DNA of 50,808 nucleotides from Welwitschia mirabilis (GCA_051453625.1 JBOZIK010000001.1:288292942-288343749), one strand, 5' to 3'. Counted from the first letter of the stretch, positions 36,541 through 47,642 are shown. The notes: generated by a model not told the origin, from the sequence alone. A program made the numbers and translations.

Positions 36541-37560
36541 TCTAAGGCCTTCTGAAATTATAGAAAATAATCATGAAAAGGAGAGTTGAGATTACTTACC
36601 ATCTAAGATGTTTTCTTTTATTTGTCTATTCTAGCTTTCCATTTCTATTATTTATTAGCGCATCCACAAAGTTATCATCAATACTATTTCCATTGTATTT
36701 AAGTTCCTATCACTGTCCCATATCCATCTATGACTATTGTTACCAATGTAGTGTTGGATTTGAGACCAACACATTATGGACATGCTCTATACCTTTCTAT
36801 TCAACTTTGTTAGAGTTTTTTTCCATTTTATTTCCTGTCATCTATTCTCGTTATTCTTCTGAAATAATATCATATTTATTTGGCTGTGTGATGGATTTAT
36901 TATTTAGAATTGAGGTTAGTTTCTTTTTCTTATTTTTTCTGATTTCCTCCAAATCAACTTTTTAACTTTTTCATTCTTTTTAATTAAATTTTTCCATTAT
37001 GTGTCAATGTTCTCCACACTTTAAACTTTATATAGAAATATTTTCAATTTCAAGGTTAAAAACTATTTCCTTTCACATAGTATCCAAGATGATTTTATCT
37101 ATACTAAAAATATTTGATTTCATATAAATACAAATTCTAGTCATTATTATTTTATTCATGAGATCTATGTTTTTATCGAGTTTAATAAAAAAATTAGGGT
37201 GTCATATTTTGGGATGAGGGTTTGAAATATAAATCTCAACTAAAATCTCCTTGAGCATGGAGGGTTTATCAAAGATAAAGGGAGATCATTTTGTTAAAAC
37301 TAGACCTCTTCAATAAAAAATAAGGGCCTTCTACCAAAACCTTATTCATGTCACCTTCTGAATTAAAAATAAAATGCAATAGACCATTTCAAAGAGGCAA
37401 TACCTTTTATTTTGTTGAAAATCTTTGATCATATCATAAGAAAATTTTTTCTATAAAGGAAATCCCTTTCAAATATTAAAATTTGTCAATAAGGCTTTTT
37501 CTGAATCGATCCTCCAAATACTTAGAGTAGTTCATAAGCATCTTAGCATGGAAGGTTTGG
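36541..37560 (-). pseudogene. L1-type LINE 5' region and ORF1, copy B
   Basis: This is the 5' part of the LINE on the minus strand. It contains FIKLDKNIDL, MTRICIYMKSNIFSIDKIIL and a zinc-knuckle remnant KCGEH near 37008-37024. The 5' end abuts a SIRE-like LTR end at about 37545-37560. The overlap with copy A ends near 37504; beyond that only one copy exists. The 130-codon plus ORF at 36573-36965 is antisense and not a gene. Confidence 0.6.
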
Positions 37561-38747
37561 GGATCGAGAACCCTAGAAGGAGGGGGTAAATAGATTTTTA
37601 AGATTTTAAATAAATTTATGATAAAAACTTACTTGAAATATATCACTAAAAAACTTATGCATAAAAACTAAAAGTATTTAGAAAAATGAAAATAACAAAA
37701 AGCATTAAAAAAATACTAATTAGNNNNNNNNNNNNNNNNNNNNNNNNNNNNNNNNNNNNNNNNNNNNNNNNNNNNNNNNNNNNNNNNNNNNNNNNNNNNN
37801 NNNNNNNNNNNNNNNNNNNNNNNNNNNNNNNNNNNNNNNTAACATTTATACACAGACTTTTATAAGCTAAGTTTCAACATTTTCAAATAAATTTTTGCAG
37901 GCTAAGTCTCAACATTTTTAAATGGACTTTTATAGGCTAAGTTTTAATCTTTTAAATGAACTCTTATAGGCTAAGTCTCAACCTTTCATAAGATGATGTA
38001 GTAATAGTAAAATTCCTTGGTGCACTGATATCACTCATTCTTAGGTACAATGATAGTAATGGAGATTTTCTCCTGTNNNNNNNNNNNNNNNNNNNNNNNN
38101 NNNNNNNNNNNNNNNNNNNNNNNNNNNNNNNNNNNNNNNNNNNNNNNNNNNNNNNNNNNNNNNNNNNNNNNNNNNNNNNNNNNNNNNNNNNNNNNNNNNN
38201 NNNNNNNNNNNNNNNNNNTAAAAAAGTTCTTCTAGTTATTTTTCTCTTGGCTATTTATAATCGAAGGCCTTTAGAGTTTATTACACTTAAAAATGTACTT
38301 CTAATGCAAGAAAATGACCACATAATGGATATATAATAGATATAAAATTTTCATTTCTATTCTATTTTGTTAATCCCTTAAGCATCTGGTTGATTCCTCC
38401 TAGTGCTATGACTTAAATAAGTCACTTGAGTAAACTATTCAATCGTTCTAGTTTCTTATGGCTCCATGTTCGATCGAGTCCTTAGGGACCCATAGAGTTC
38501 TTATTTGGTCACTCACATATCTATNNNNNNNNNNTCCTGATAAAAATCCATTCTAGTTTTCTACATCACATCTAGTTGACCTCTCAGATATCTGGTGGAC
38601 CCCTTGATGATCGACTAAGGGAAACCAGGTGCATAGTTATCAAGTTTAGTTAACCTCTTATAGGTCTAGTCAATTCCTTAATAGTCTATTCAAGAGTACT
38701 AGTTCTTAGGTTCATAGGTTTGGTCAACCCCTTAAAAGTCTAGTTGT
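37545..38747 (-). mobile_element. SIRE/Maximus-like copia LTR, 3' part (split)
   Basis: The minus strand near 37560-37600 reads CTATTTACCCCCTCCTTCTA and GGGTTCTCGATCC, the familiar CACCCCCCTCTAGGGTTCTC ending of SIRE-like LTRs. Toward 38747 it carries GGTCAACCCCTTAAAAGTCT-type words that recur after the Athila-like insertion at 48210-48235. N runs lie at 37724-37839, 38077-38218 and 38525-38534. The other part of the LTR is at 48155-48384. Confidence 0.65.
37845..37995. repeat. Tandem repeat, about 35 bp x 4
   Basis: TATAGGCTAAGTCTCAAC-type units with a spacer of A/T-rich bases repeat at 34-38-base intervals inside the SIRE-like LTR. The left end is cut by an N run. Confidence 0.75.
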
Positions 38748-39200
38748 TGTAATGCTAATTTGTAGGAATCTGATGATGTATTTGAAGTACTTTTGTAGGA
38801 CATTTATACAGGGTTAGATGCAGTTCTACTAATTATGGAGAGATGATAGGATGATCATGGAAACATGTAATTATTAACATAATTGGAGGTATTTTAGGTA
38901 TGTTCAGATACCTAGCATATTGAAGGAATATTAAAGGTGAAGAAGACTTATTTACTCTACTTGAGAAGCTTAGGAGATGTATCATCCCCATAATTGTCCA
39001 AACAACAAAGGGGAAAATAGCACTGCTACCCATCATGACATGGTAGCACATGGCAGCACATGAAGCACATGAAGTATACAGAGGCATCGTCCCCTGTGTC
39101 ATTCTCATGATAGTCAAGACAATAACCTAAGGCACATGGATAAAGGTTGTGGGACAGACAGCAGGACATAAAGACATGTGGCATATGGTGATGTCCCCTA

Positions 39201-39228
39201 TGTTATCCCAACGATAGGTGGGATGACA
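39201..39228. repeat. Hairpin repeat copy, 5' LTR
   Basis: Arms TGTTATCCCA and TGGGATGACA pair at 9 of 10 positions around the loop ACGATAGG. Confidence 0.75.
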
Positions 39229-39347
39229 GTTATTTTGCATGTTCTGAAATAAATATGGTAGCAAAAGGGGTTAAATGACTCATTTGGATTGCTAGGATTT
39301 TCTTCACCAATGTCTAAGGTTATAGTTCTAGAACTTTCATTGTGAAA

Positions 39348-39359
39348 CTATAAATACCC
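39348..39359 (+). promoter_or_regulatory. TATA box of Athila-like LTR
   Basis: CTATAAATACCC, with transcription expected to start about 30 bases further on. The minus-strand LTR has the homologous CTACAAATACCC. Confidence 0.6.
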
Positions 39360-40055
39360 TTACCTCCTTCACTTCCAAACCATCTTTTATACTTTATATG
39401 CTTATGATAGAAGCTTAAAGATCAAGAGGTTCATCTAGTGGATTAGAAAGGGGTTTTCTTAGTGTTAGGCTAAGTCTTTTCTATTGAGATGCTCTTATTC
39501 TGTTGTAAGTAGATGTAAAGTTTTTTGAATCAGTACAAATACTCTTTTCATTCCAATTTTGTGAATATCCCTTATGGTTTAAGTTGGTTATAGTTAAGGA
39601 AAAGGTCCATGATTTATTTAGATCATGAGGGCAACCTTTGTTAAGATTGACCTTAGTTAATTAGATTTTCATTTTAATTCTATATTGCATATTACATATT
39701 TTACTTGATAGATCTCATAGTTTATATTGGTTAAGAACCAGTTGAATACTCGTATTTGTGATAGAAAGACTAGAAACTAGTCCTTATAATTCATTTCCAT
39801 TTCCATTTACTACATTTCATATTTATTTCAATCTTTCATTGCATTTACTTTTTCATTTTTTTCTAATTTTTATAAGATAAAAAGATTAAAAATACTTTGA
39901 AAAATAAATTTTCTAACTCTAAGCCTAGTGTCTTTATTGGGATTATGACATTTGGGTGAACTCTTGTTTAGACTAGCATTTTTTTTTCTGCAAGTTATTT
40001 GATTACAAGTTTATCTAAAGAGCTTCAGGATTGCATAAATTCACATCACAACATT

Positions 40056-40073
40056 TGGTACCATTGCTAGGGA
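40056..40073 (+). other. Primer binding site, tRNA-Asp type
   Basis: TGGTACCATTGCTAGGGA against TGGCGCCGTTGCCGGGGA. Five mismatches, all C-to-T or G-to-A. Confidence 0.85.
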
Positions 40074-41479
40074 AGGCTACAAGGAGCTAAGAGGATTGAC
40101 ATTTAGGTTATATATTTGAATTAATGCTATATTTCTAGTGTAGTTTAAGGTAGATTTATTACTATAAAATTTTATTTTCCATAAATTTTTTAGGGACCCT
40201 ATTATTCTCTTTGTTGTTTCAACAACATAGGACATGACAGTCCTAAAATTTTGAATTTATTTTTTGTTTTAGTAATTTTTTCTTCTAATCATAGATTAGT
40301 AATAAGGACAATGTTATCTTATTTGTCATTCATATAACATCCTGGATCATAGTCTTGCTCTACTGAGTTTAGTAATCTTTCTAAATTTTTTTTTAGTTCA
40401 ATTTTTTAGTGATTGTCATCTTTCTTGTAGTTCTTATAAAAAGGTGGATGATAATTCTTGCATTTAATTTCGGTTTTTGTTTAGTGTCTGTAGATGCAAG
40501 GATACAAAGAATTCTGGTGGAAAGACAAAATATTATTAGGCAAGGAACTTGATTAATAAAAACATCTGAAAATAATTATTCAACTTTAAAATAAAAATTT
40601 AGGTATGCACCACATATGTACATAAATTCTGGGATTTCTTTTTTTTAGAATCAGAATTTTTTGTCTCTTTGTAGTCAATTTGTAATAATAATTCCACATC
40701 TTTTGAGTGTTAAAAAATAGGAATTTCAAATGATGAAACATCCAAGAGAGAGAAACTTAATCTTTATTATGTACTTATCTTCCTTACCTTCTTGAATTAA
40801 AATTCTTTTATTCCATTATTCTCACTTACGTTAATGAATAAAAATAGAAGGAAAGTTGCCAAACTTCTTTCTGGAAGAAGAAGGAACTTGCCCAATGATG
40901 AGGACATTGGTAAGAAAACACTTTGAGAGATTTTTGCTGAACAAGGGAGACCATCATAAAATAATGTTGAGAATAGGAATTAGGCTTCTTCCTCTTTTAA
41001 ACATTTTTTTTCTTTCCCCTCTTCTTTTCAAGCCTTATATAGACATGAGATTGAAGATTTTTCATATTTTAGGGATTCCAACTCATGTAGATAAACTTCT
41101 TACAATCATCTTTATCAATCCCAATTATCTTCTATGCATTACTACCTAGAAAAACCATTTCCCATGAATTATTATGAGGAAAAAAAAAATATACAGTCAG
41201 AGAAATGATTAAGAACCAAGAAAAAACTAATAAGAACTTAGAAAAATTAGTTGAAAACTTGTAATAATCACTATTACATATTCAAGAATCTTTTACAATA
41301 CAACATCCTACTTCATCCTACCTTGAGGAAAATGAAGAAAACTTAAAAACCACTAATGATGATGATTTTGGCTTTTAACTTGAAGATGAAATTGTGAATC
41401 AAACTTCAATATTCAACTCATTAGAAGATAAGCAAAAGAGAAACAATAATAAAACAACTCAATATTTCCACAATTGGGG
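40074..41479 (+). pseudogene. Athila-like element, 5' internal region (copy A)
   Basis: A leader of about 760 bases is followed by a start at 40834: MNKNRRKVAKLLSGRRRNL, then NDEDIGKKTL and a stop. The same ORF start occurs at 42650 in better condition. The whole block from 39791 to 41479 recurs at 41580-43237 around the N run 41480-41579, about 12% different by eye. It is either an unmerged overlapping contig or a second tandem copy of the element. No gag zinc knuckle or pol motif is seen. Confidence 0.55.
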
Positions 41480-41579
41480 NNNNNNNNNNNNNNNNNNNNN
41501 NNNNNNNNNNNNNNNNNNNNNNNNNNNNNNNNNNNNNNNNNNNNNNNNNNNNNNNNNNNNNNNNNNNNNNNNNNNNNNN

Positions 41580-41840
41580 CATTTCATTTCCACTTCTATT
41601 CACTTACAGTTCATCTCCATTCACTTGCATTAAATTTACTTGTTTACTTACTTTCAGTCAGTAAAATATAAAAGACTAAAAATACTTTTGAAAATCAATT
41701 CTTTAACTTTGCACCTATTACCTTCATTGGATTATGACATTTGGGTGAAATCCCGTCTATACTAGCATGTGTTTTTCTACAAGTTCTTTGATTTACAGGT
41801 TTACCTAAAGGACTTCAAAATTGCATAAATTCACACTACA
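41580..41840 (+). mobile_element. Athila-like LTR, 3' end fragment (copy B)
   Basis: It matches 39791-40050 and ends in TTCACACTACA before a primer site. The left end is cut exactly at the N run 41480-41579. The three frames reading across the N run are not genes. Confidence 0.75.
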
Positions 41841-41846
41841 ACATTT

Positions 41847-41864
41847 TGGTGCCATTACTAGAAA
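41847..41864 (+). other. Primer binding site, tRNA-Asp type (copy B)
   Basis: TGGTGCCATTACTAGAAA. Seven mismatches to the tRNA-Asp complement, all C-to-T or G-to-A. Confidence 0.8.
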
Positions 41865-42143
41865 AGGCCACAAGGAGCTAAAAGGATTATCATTAATTAG
41901 ATAAGTACCTTAAATCTTTTTATTTAAGTTATTTATTTGAATTAATGCTATATTTATAGTGTATTTTAAGGTAGATTTATTACTTTAAAATTTTATTTTC
42001 TGTAATCATTTTTAGGGACCCTTTCATTCTCTCTATTGTTCCAATGACATAGGGCATAATAGTTTTGAAATTTTGAATTTATTTTCTATTTTCGCAATTT
42101 TTCTTCTTCTTATAGTTTAGTAATAAAGGTACTGTCGTCCTAT

Positions 42144-42173
42144 CTGTTATCCAAATGACAGGCTGGATGACAG
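42144..42173. repeat. Hairpin repeat copy, internal leader
   Basis: Arms CTGTTATCCA and TGGATGACAG (9 of 10 paired) flank AATGACAGGC. A weaker relative, GTCCTCATAACCAGATGGAC, lies near 42246. Confidence 0.65.
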
Positions 42174-42649
42174 TCCATGTTTTAGTAATCTTTCTTTTAT
42201 GAAGTTTTTAGAGTTTAGTTTTTCTATAATCATCGTCCCCCTTGTTGTCCTCATAACCAGATGGACGATGATCTATTGTATTTGATTCTGGTTCTTGTTT
42301 ACTATCTATGCATGCAAGGATATAAGAATTCTAGTAGAAATATGAACTATCAGCCAATAAGAAACTTTATTAACAAAAATATTAGAACAAAATTATTCGA
42401 CTTCAAAACAAAAATCCAGGTACACACAACACAGGTATGTAAATTTTGGGATTTCATTTTTGTATTTTCAGAATTAGATTTTCTTTTTTCTTTGTAGTTA
42501 ATTTGCAATAATGATTCCACATCTTTTGAGTATTAAGAAATATCAATTTCAAACGATGAAATATCCAAGAGATAAAACTTGATCTTCATTGTACTTATCT
42601 TCCTTACCATCTTGAATTAAAATTCTCTTTCTCCATTCTTATTACTTTA

Positions 42650-44231
42650 ATGAATAGTAATAGAAGGACCATTGCAGAACTTCTTTCTGAAATGAGAAGA
42701 AACTTGCAAGATGATGAGGACATTGGTAAAAAAACACTTCAAGAGATTTCTGTTGAAAGAGGGAGACCATCACAAAATAATGTNNNNNNNNNNTTCTCTA
42801 TATTTTATGGGTTCCACCTAATTTAGACAAACTTATTACAATCATTTTTATTAATTCCGATCATCTTCCATGCATTACTACCAAGAAGAACCATCTTCCA
42901 TCAACTACTATGAGGAAGAAAAAGATCCATTAAGATAAATGATTGATGAAATAAAGAAAAACCAAGAAAAAATGAATAAGAACTTGGAAAAATTAGTTGA
43001 AAACTTGCAAAAATCACTATTACATATTCAAAGATCTTTTATAACACAACATCCTTACAACTATTCTACTTCATCCTACCTTAAGGAAAATGAAGGAAAC
43101 TTAGAATCCACTGATGATGATTATTCTTGCTTTTAACTTGAAGATAGAATTGTGAATCAAACTTCAACATCATACTCATTAGAAGATAATCAAAAGGGAG
43201 ACGATAATAACACAACTCAAAATTTCAATAATTGGGATGAAGATGACCACTCATTAGATGATGATATTTAGATATTAGATTATATCCCTACCGTTCATTT
43301 ACTATTAGACAATCGAGATGAGGTATCCAATCATGAGAAAACTGAAAACCTTTCAATCAATGATGTAGATGATGCTCTTATTTATCTTGATAATCTTTTT
43401 AATAAATCCAATCATTTATAGAATAAAAGTAATCTTTAACAAGAGAATGAAGATATAGTTACAAATAATGATGAAGAAAGTACAGAAATAATCCAACCAC
43501 ATAATGGCATGGATACTAGTGAAGAAATTGAAATCAATGAAAGACCCATAGAGAATCATTCAAACTTTATAGAGAATAGACTTATTCATTCTACTCATAT
43601 TTCTACATTCTCCTCATCTATGCATTTATGTACAATTTCAAATTACATCCTTTCCTCCACTCCTCCTTCCACTTATACTTTCACCTTCACATTACCTCAT
43701 AACCTTAATAATGATAATATTTCTCTGTCTCTTCTAATTATACCTTCATATAATTCTCAAGGCCATGTTCCTTTACTTGACTCTTATAACATCCATCATC
43801 TTAAGGAGTATATTTCTCCTATCTCTTAATCTCTTCCTTTTAAACATTTATATGATCCTCAAAGTAACATTTTTTTTTTTACCAAGTCTACTTTACTTTA
43901 TGCTTTTAATAATTAATCTTTTCAAAAGTTTAACTTAGAATATCTTGGAATTTTGAATTAGGATAAGCTTTATCTTCTTGATGATAATCCATTCTTAGAG
44001 TTGAATCTTAAGGAGCTTCTCAATGTTATTCAACATTCTCAAAAGCCCTTAAAAACTTCTTTGCTCCATTCTTTGAGTAGTACTTTAAATGAACTATATA
44101 ATGATACTCATGCTTTATACTATTTTTATAAGAGAATATCTTTCAATGCAATTTATCACTTCTTTATCTCTTATTTTGATATCGAAAATTGTCTTATCCA
44201 AGTTTTATCATTTTGCTTTATTTATCTCTAA
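42650..44231 (+). pseudogene. Long decayed ORF of the Athila-like element, pol-less
   Basis: It starts MNSNRRTIAELLSEMRRNLQ, then DDEDIGKKTLQEISVERGRP, and runs through a 10-N gap (42784-42793). At 42939-43136 it contains a heptad-like helix IDEIKKNQEKMNKNLEKLVE, a likely coiled coil. It continues as an Asp/Glu/Asn-rich stretch (DEDDHSLDDD, NGMDTSEEIEINE, 43509-43829 open) and ends with a Leu-rich part, NLKELLNVIQHSQKPL to 44231. Only a few stops interrupt about 520 codons. I recognise no protease, reverse transcriptase or integrase. It could be a gag-like or accessory protein of a non-autonomous element; the function is unknown. Confidence 0.5.
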
Positions 44232-45973
44232 TTGATTTTACTCCATAATGATTGTATACTTTTTATGTTTTATCAATTATTTTCTATCTAGTTTGACCCT
44301 TATTTTTTTGAAAATGTAATACCTGAGTGCACTTTTTACAAAATTAGTTAAACTTCTCAATGATTAGATCCTTATCTTTCAGAAAAAGTACATCTTTAAA
44401 TGGCTTTGTTGAAACTTTTAACCTAAACACTTTAAAAATTCAAAAGTTGGATAAAAGGTTAAACATCATTGAAATATCTATCAGTTAATCTTGAATATGA
44501 TAGAAGAATTTGTATTGGAATTTTCTTCCTATCATTATCTAAACTTTTCCTTAGTCGATTCTTTTGGTAAATGTCATGCTATCACTTGAACATCTTTTAC
44601 TTGACTAATGTTTTACTTTATGAAGTTACCATGATTAGCAAATATTTTACTAGGCATTTTAAATGATAAGATTGGATTCATTGAATCATCAGACATTCGT
44701 ATGTCTATGAGCTTCATTTTGAAGGTAGATGCCTTGGTTATTTTGTTTTCTTTTAATGGTATGAGTAATTAGTTATTTTAACATGTTTTTCCTTTTTATT
44801 TATCTCCTTACTTCACTTTTATCCTTACAAGTATTTGCTTATGTGGAATTTATCGAAAAAAAGAAAAGAAAATAAAACAAATAAAGGCCATGCTCTTTCA
44901 TGCTATATCTTAAAACATGGCCCCCATGATGTCCTATTGCAAGTGCACTGAGGCAAATATTACTGAGAGGGGCCTTTAGTAGTGTGATATAATAGCTATA
45001 AGAACTTCATTGGGGGATTACTTGATCATGTTATGCGGGTCCTTACTCCTATGATAGTGGTTGCACCTCCCTCATCATGATAGAATAAAATTGCACTTAG
45101 AGGCTATGAGACCAGTGATGTCCCTGGTGTTATTAGAGGAATTGTTTACTTTTTAGACTTATTTTTTCTTATTTATAGTACTTCCACATGATCACTTTAC
45201 ATTTTTGGATTCTAGTGTTGTTTTTTAGATAACAGCTTACAAGTTCCTATTTTAACAACTTTTTATCTTATCATTCATTGTTTGATAACATTAGACATAC
45301 TTGACATTATTATAATCAATGCCTATTCAAGTGGAACTTTATGAATTTTTACATTATGTCATGCATCATTATCAGTTTATTTTATGATTTTGCTAAGGAA
45401 CTTCTCTTGGTGTAATTTTGATTAGGTAAGCAATCTTCTTCATGTTTCTAGTTATTCATTTTTATTATTTTTTTCCTTAGTTGTTTTGTATGAGATTTTC
45501 AAAGTCATTACAGTATCTTTTTTATATTATAATTAGGATCTGATTAGTTGGTAGCTCTCTAATTGTTTTTTTAATTTCACTAATAAGTTTTCTTTATAAG
45601 CACTGTTTTTCTTTTAAGCACTTTATTTTGCTACCTTCCTTTCACTTTGATTGATGTATTCTTTTTGTTTTATGCTAATGTTTTTCTATTTGGTTTTTGG
45701 TTTTGTATACATCCAGTTAATTATCTTGAGTTCTCATAAAGTTTAGACTACATTTGTGGAATACTTCTGAGCATTACTTTCTTTTACTTAATGCAGTCTT
45801 ATGTCTCATAAGCCTCTTTTACCATGATCATATTTTTCTGGATATTTTTTCATCTTCTATCATCTTTTTTTTTAAACTGCTTTTCCACTACTTTCTTACT
45901 ATCTGTTTTTTTTTTTTTTTTTTTAGATTTTTCCTGATCTATTCAAACATCTCATTTAAATGATGTCGTCTTA
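44232..45973. other. Non-coding internal part of the Athila-like element
   Basis: No domain is recognised. A less AT-rich part lies at about 44915-45150. A 17-T run lies near 45909-45925. The 69-codon ORF at 45754-45963 is Phe-rich low-complexity sequence and not a gene. Confidence 0.4.
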
Positions 45974-45997
45974 TGTCTATCATCCCCACGATAGACA
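45974..45997. repeat. Hairpin repeat copy, perfect 8-bp arms
   Basis: TGTCTATC and GATAGACA pair perfectly around ATCCCCAC. The ATCC..CACGATAG core is shared with the LTR hairpins. Confidence 0.7.
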
Positions 45998-46050
45998 CAA
46001 TGACAGTCATCCTTTTTGCTTTCTACAATCCAAGACGTCTCGCTTTTTCT

Positions 46051-46075
46051 GTGGGTGGGGGAAGGGGGGAGTAGG
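46051..46075 (+). other. G-rich purine tract near the 3' LTR
   Basis: Runs of 3, 5 and 6 G separated by T and AA lie in otherwise AT-rich DNA, about 610 bases before the 3' LTR. It may be a displaced polypurine tract or a quadruplex-prone segment. A second, shorter purine run, AAGTAGGGGG, lies near 46495. Confidence 0.5.
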
Positions 46076-46683
46076 ACACCTCTCTGAGCTTTCTTTTGTG
46101 ATATTATGTAAAAATTTATAATTTTTAAATTTTAAAGAATCACTTTGAGCTTTTATGATACATATTTATGAGTTGTATGGATATGATTTCATGCTACTTG
46201 AATACATTTCATGGAATTTATTTAAGTAGGAGCATAATAGCACTCTCACTGATTTTCTAACATTTATGTTTGATACAAGAATGCCATGATTACTCTTTTA
46301 TCTTGCCTTTGTAGAAAACATTAATGAAATTTTCATGCATCATTCTTTGAGATTATTAATACTTACATTTTACACATCAGTTTCAGCATTACTTTCTCAA
46401 ATTTATGTATACATTATCATTTTTTAAACTATCATTATTATATTCTATTATTTATTTATGTGTATGACATTTATTTAGTCTATCGAGATGTATTTAAGTA
46501 GGGGGCTTGTGACTATAATAGTAATTGTATTAGTTAATAAATTTCTATCATTTATTCTTGCATGATAAAATAGAACTCAAAAATTCATTTCTATAATTGT
46601 TAATTATCTTAGTTAAATTAGCTCACAATATAGTTGATCACTTACTTTATTAGGGATTGACAAGGCTAATTAGAAGACTATCT

Positions 46684-47642
46684 TGTGATGCTAATTAGTA
46701 GGAATTTAATGGTGTATTTAGAGTAATTTTGTAGTACATTTATATAGTTTTAAATGTAATTTTACTGATTATGGAGAGTTAACATGATGATCATGGAAAG
46801 ACATAATTATGCCACCATAATTGGAGGTAATTCAGACATGTTTTGATACTTAGCATGCTGAAGGAAGGCTAATGGAAAAGAAGGCTAATTTTCTTTACTT
46901 AAGGAGCTTTGGAAGGGTATCATCCATACTATCATCCTCATGATAGATTGGATGACTACACTATACCTGCCTATCATTGTAGCAGCAAAACTAGAGGTTG
47001 AAGCCAATAAAGAGATGTCATCCCCATGGTCATTCCCACGATAGGTAGGATAACAACACCTAACATGTGCAGAAGCTGCAAGATTGATAGTAGAACATGG
47101 AGACATGTGGTACATGATGACATCCCCTATGTCATCCTCACAACAGGTGGGATGATAATACTACAAACATGGATAGAAGCTACAGGGCTGACAGCAGGGC
47201 ATGGAGACATGTGGAACATGGTGACATCCCCTATGTCATCCTAACGACAGGTGGAATGACGACTGTTTTTGCATGTTTAGGAAGAAATNNNNNNNNNNNN
47301 NNNNNNNNNNNNNNNNNNNNNNNNNNNNNNNNNNNNNNNNNNNNNNNNNNNNNNNNNNNNNNNNNNNNNNNNNNNNNNNNNNNNNNNNCTTCCCTCCTTT
47401 ACTTCTAAATCATCTTTTGTACTTGATATGTTTGTGATAGAGGCTTGAAGATTAAGAGATCCATCTAGTGGCTGCAAAAAGGGGTTTTCTTGGTGTTAGG
47501 AAGAGTCTCTTCCATTGAGGTGCTGTTATTCTATTGTTAGTGGATGTAAAGTACTTTGAATCAATACAAATACTTTTTTCATTTTAATTTTATGAATATC
47601 TCTTATGATTTAATTTGGTCATAGTTAGGTGATAGTCCCATG
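46684..47642 (+). mobile_element. Athila-like gypsy 3' LTR (right part in gap)
   Basis: It starts TGTGATGCTAATTAGTAGG and follows the 38748 LTR base for base with moderate divergence. N runs lie at 47289-47388 and from 47643. About 440 bases of LTR should be missing, which fits inside the 512-N gap. Between 46913 and 47262 it holds four hairpin copies and a subrepeat of about 104 bases (GACATGTGG..ACATG at 47102 and 47206). The ORFs reading through it are not genes. Confidence 0.8.
46929..47261. repeat. Cluster of four hairpin repeats in 3' LTR
   Basis: Hairpins lie at 46929-46956, 47028-47055, 47130-47157 and 47234-47261. Each has 10-base arms of the types TGTCATCCTC and TGGGATGATA, around the 8-base loop ACGATAGG or a variant. 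The last two are 104 bases apart. Confidence 0.7.

Larger units (their letters stand above)
38748..40050 (+). mobile_element. Athila-like gypsy 5' LTR
   Basis: The LTR starts TGTAATG and ends CATCACA (the better-kept start at 46684 is TGTGATG, a perfect inverted terminal match). It is 1303 bases long, followed after five bases by a tRNA-Asp primer site. It contains a TATA box at 39348, a hairpin at 39201, and an AGGACATAAAGACATGTGG-type subrepeat. The five bases before it (38743-38747, GTTGT) should be the target duplication. It interrupts a SIRE-like LTR. The minus ORF at 38833-39117 is part of the LTR and not a gene. Confidence 0.85.

Noticed and set aside
36573-36965. 130-codon plus-strand ORF with hydrophobic segments
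   Set aside because: It is antisense to the LINE ORF1/endonuclease segment, whose minus-strand motifs are recognisable. Its duplicate at 34987 is truncated.
47026-47408. Overlapping ORFs with repeated ATGLTA / RHV text
   Set aside because: They are translations of the LTR subrepeat and hairpins; homologous LTRs do not keep the frame.
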